Of a DNA stretch of 14,192 bases, positions 12,916 through 14,192 are shown piece by piece. Source of the DNA: Bacteroidota bacterium (GTDB lineage: Bacteria > Bacteroidota > Bacteroidia > Bacteroidales > B18-G4); assembly GCA_003648575.1 (NCBI GenBank), contig QMPN01000053.1, positions 1-14,192 of the forward strand, in the 5' to 3' direction. Under the pieces are notes generated by a model. The model did not search any database. It saw only the letters and a list, made by a program, of their open reading frames with translations, and was not told the DNA's origin. Each line of letters opens with the position of its first letter. Positions within the stretch are counted from its first letter, which is position 1. The position numbers and the translations under genes were made by a program.

Positions 12916-14192
12916 CTACGCCACTTTCCCTTTATCCACCACATCTTCTTCAACCCTCAGGTTGTCGATGATGAAGTGTTGCCTGTCAGGTGTATTCTTG
13001 CCCATGTAGAAACTGAGAAGCTCTTTGATAGATGAGGTGCTTTTCAGTAAAACGGGATCGAGGCGGATGTTGGCGCCGATAAAGCCGCTGAATTCGTTCG
13101 GGGAGATCTCCCCAAGACCTTTAAAACGTGTGATCTCAGGATTGGTGCCAAGCTTTTTGATGGCAGCAACGCGCTCTTCCTCGCTATAGCAATAGATAGT
13201 TTCTCTTTTATTCCTTACCCTGAATAGGGGCGTTTGCAGGATTTTTACATGACCACGTTTTACCAGGTCAGGATAAAACTGTAGGAAAAAGGTAAGCAGC
13301 AACAAGCGTATATGCATACCATCAACATCGGCATCGGTGGCGATCACTACATTATTATAGCGGAGGTGGTCGAGATCCTCATCAATGTTCAGGGCCGATT
13401 GCAATAGGTTGAACTCCTCATTCTGATAAACGATCTTCTTGCTCAGGCTAAAGCAGTTGAGGGGCTTTCCTTTCAGGCTGAATACTGCCTGTGTCAGAAC
13501 GTCCCTGGCTTTGGTAATGGATCCGCTGGCCGAATCACCCTCGGTAATAAAAATAGTGGAATCGTATCCATGTTCATCGTTGGTGTTATAATGCACCCGG
13601 CAGTCGCGGAGCTTCTTGTTGTGCAGGCTGACCTTTTTTACGCTCTCGCGGGCAAGCTTTTTGATGCCGGCAAGTTCCTTGCGTTCTTTTTCCGACTGTA
13701 ATATTTTTCTATAGAGGGCTTCAGCTATTTCAGAATTTCTGTGAAGGAAATTATCCAGGTTCCTCTTTACAATATCAGTCACATAATTCCTGATGGTGAT
13801 CCCGTCGGGCTCCATCAACTGCGAGCCAAGTTTGGTCTTGGTCTGCGATTCGAAAATAGGTTCCTGTACCTTGATGCTCATGGCAGCAAGTATGGATGCA
13901 CGCACATCGCTGGTGTCGAAATCCTTGTTAAAGAATTCCCTGACGGTCTTTACTATTGCCTCTTTGAAAGTAGCCAGATGGGTCCCGCCCTGTGTCGTAT
14001 GCTGGCCATTCACAAAGGAATAGTATTCTTCACCGTATTGTTTGGAGCTGTGGGTGAATGCAAATTCCAGGTCGTCTTCTTTAATATGGATGATGGGGTA
14101 GAGGAGACCTCCGTTTCCGTTAATATTCTTTACCAGCAGGTCGTGCAGGCCGTTTTTGGCCAGCATCTTCTCCCCATTGTATTTAATGGTAA
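12916..14192 (-). CDS. parE: DNA topoisomerase IV subunit B, N-terminus missing (runs off the right edge)
   Basis: About 425 C-terminal residues of a GyrB/ParE-type protein; the reading frame is open to the window end ([14 protein letters not shown]...), so the ATG at 14166 is internal. Visible parts are the transducer domain with [16 protein letters not shown] and the QTK loop (SQTKTKLGS). The TOPRIM domain follows, with EGDSASG at 13542-13522 and DADVDG at 13335-13318, which bind Mg2+ for DNA cleavage and rejoining. [11 protein letters not shown] and the C-terminal tail come last. The missing part would be the GHKL ATPase domain, about 200 residues. ParE rather than GyrB is chosen from [35 protein letters not shown] spacing, LKGKPLN and the short C-terminus without the GyrB tail pattern (PLYK...LQ, EMNP); the partner parC is not in the window. 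ParE with ParC decatenates daughter chromosomes and relaxes supercoils. Confidence 0.88.
   Translation of the reverse strand, partial: TIKYNGEKMLAKNGLHDLLVKNINGNGGLLYPIIHIKEDDLEFAFTHSSKQYGEEYYSFVNGQHTTQGGTHLATFKEAIVKTVREFFNKDFDTSDVRASILAAMSIKVQEPIFESQTKTKLGSQLMEPDGITIRNYVTDIVKRNLDNFLHRNSEIAEALYRKILQSEKERKELAGIKKLARESVKKVSLHNKKLRDCRVHYNTNDEHGYDSTIFITEGDSASGSITKARDVLTQAVFSLKGKPLNCFSLSKKIVYQNEEFNLLQSALNIDEDLDHLRYNNVVIATDADVDGMHIRLLLLTFFLQFYPDLVKRGHVKILQTPLFRVRNKRETIYCYSEEERVAAIKKLGTNPEITRFKGLGEISPNEFSGFIGANIRLDPVLLKSTSSIKELLSFYMGKNTPDRQHFIIDNLRVEEDVVDKGKVA

Noticed and set aside
14164..14166. ATG at 14166 as the start of parE
   Set aside because: The frame stays open to the window end with ParE-like sequence before it, and the ATPase domain is missing, so this Met is internal.

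Overview
The window looks like a chromosomal segment of a Bacteroidota bacterium, probably Bacteroidales-like. Four things point that way: several genes are preceded by a Bacteroidota-type -7 box (TAnnTTTG), strong Shine-Dalgarno sequences are rare, there is a glycoside hydrolase family 3 / serine-hydrolase fusion of a kind typical of that phylum, and there is a four-helix-bundle (23S rRNA intervening-sequence type) reading frame. Placement below phylum is a guess.

Layout from left to right. The left edge cuts the N-terminal part of an NAD(P)HX epimerase gene (nnr, minus strand). It is divergent from rlmD (plus strand), and a GC-rich hairpin repeat lies between them. Between rlmD and the convergent aroK sits a compact unit made of 7-bp tandem repeats in inverted orientation around a frameshifted four-helix-bundle gene. 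A minus-strand run at 6123-2338 follows, which reads in transcription order as transketolase N-terminal subunit, a secreted von Willebrand factor A (VWA) protein, transketolase C-terminal subunit, and shikimate kinase. The first three genes are almost contiguous, so it reads as an operon that supplies erythrose-4-phosphate and uses shikimate, with a periplasmic protein embedded in it. A divergent promoter region with two small palindromes separates it from a 975-residue secreted GH3 (NagZ-like) plus beta-lactamase-family protein.

The plus strand then carries a 16-bp tandem array that runs into the start codon of an uncharacterised five-segment membrane protein. That gene is followed 1 nt later by a rhomboid protease, then a short-chain dehydrogenase/reductase and a Cys/Met-metabolism PLP enzyme. 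The PLP gene converges on the C-terminal two thirds of parE (topoisomerase IV subunit B), which runs off the right edge; a 5 x 7-bp tandem array separates their stop codons.

Most genes are housekeeping or envelope functions. The features that stand out are the repeat architectures (two heptameric systems, one chain of overlapping mini-ORFs, one long hairpin), the VWA gene splitting the two transketolase genes, and the membrane protein / rhomboid pair. No complete mobile element, CRISPR array, tRNA or rRNA was seen.
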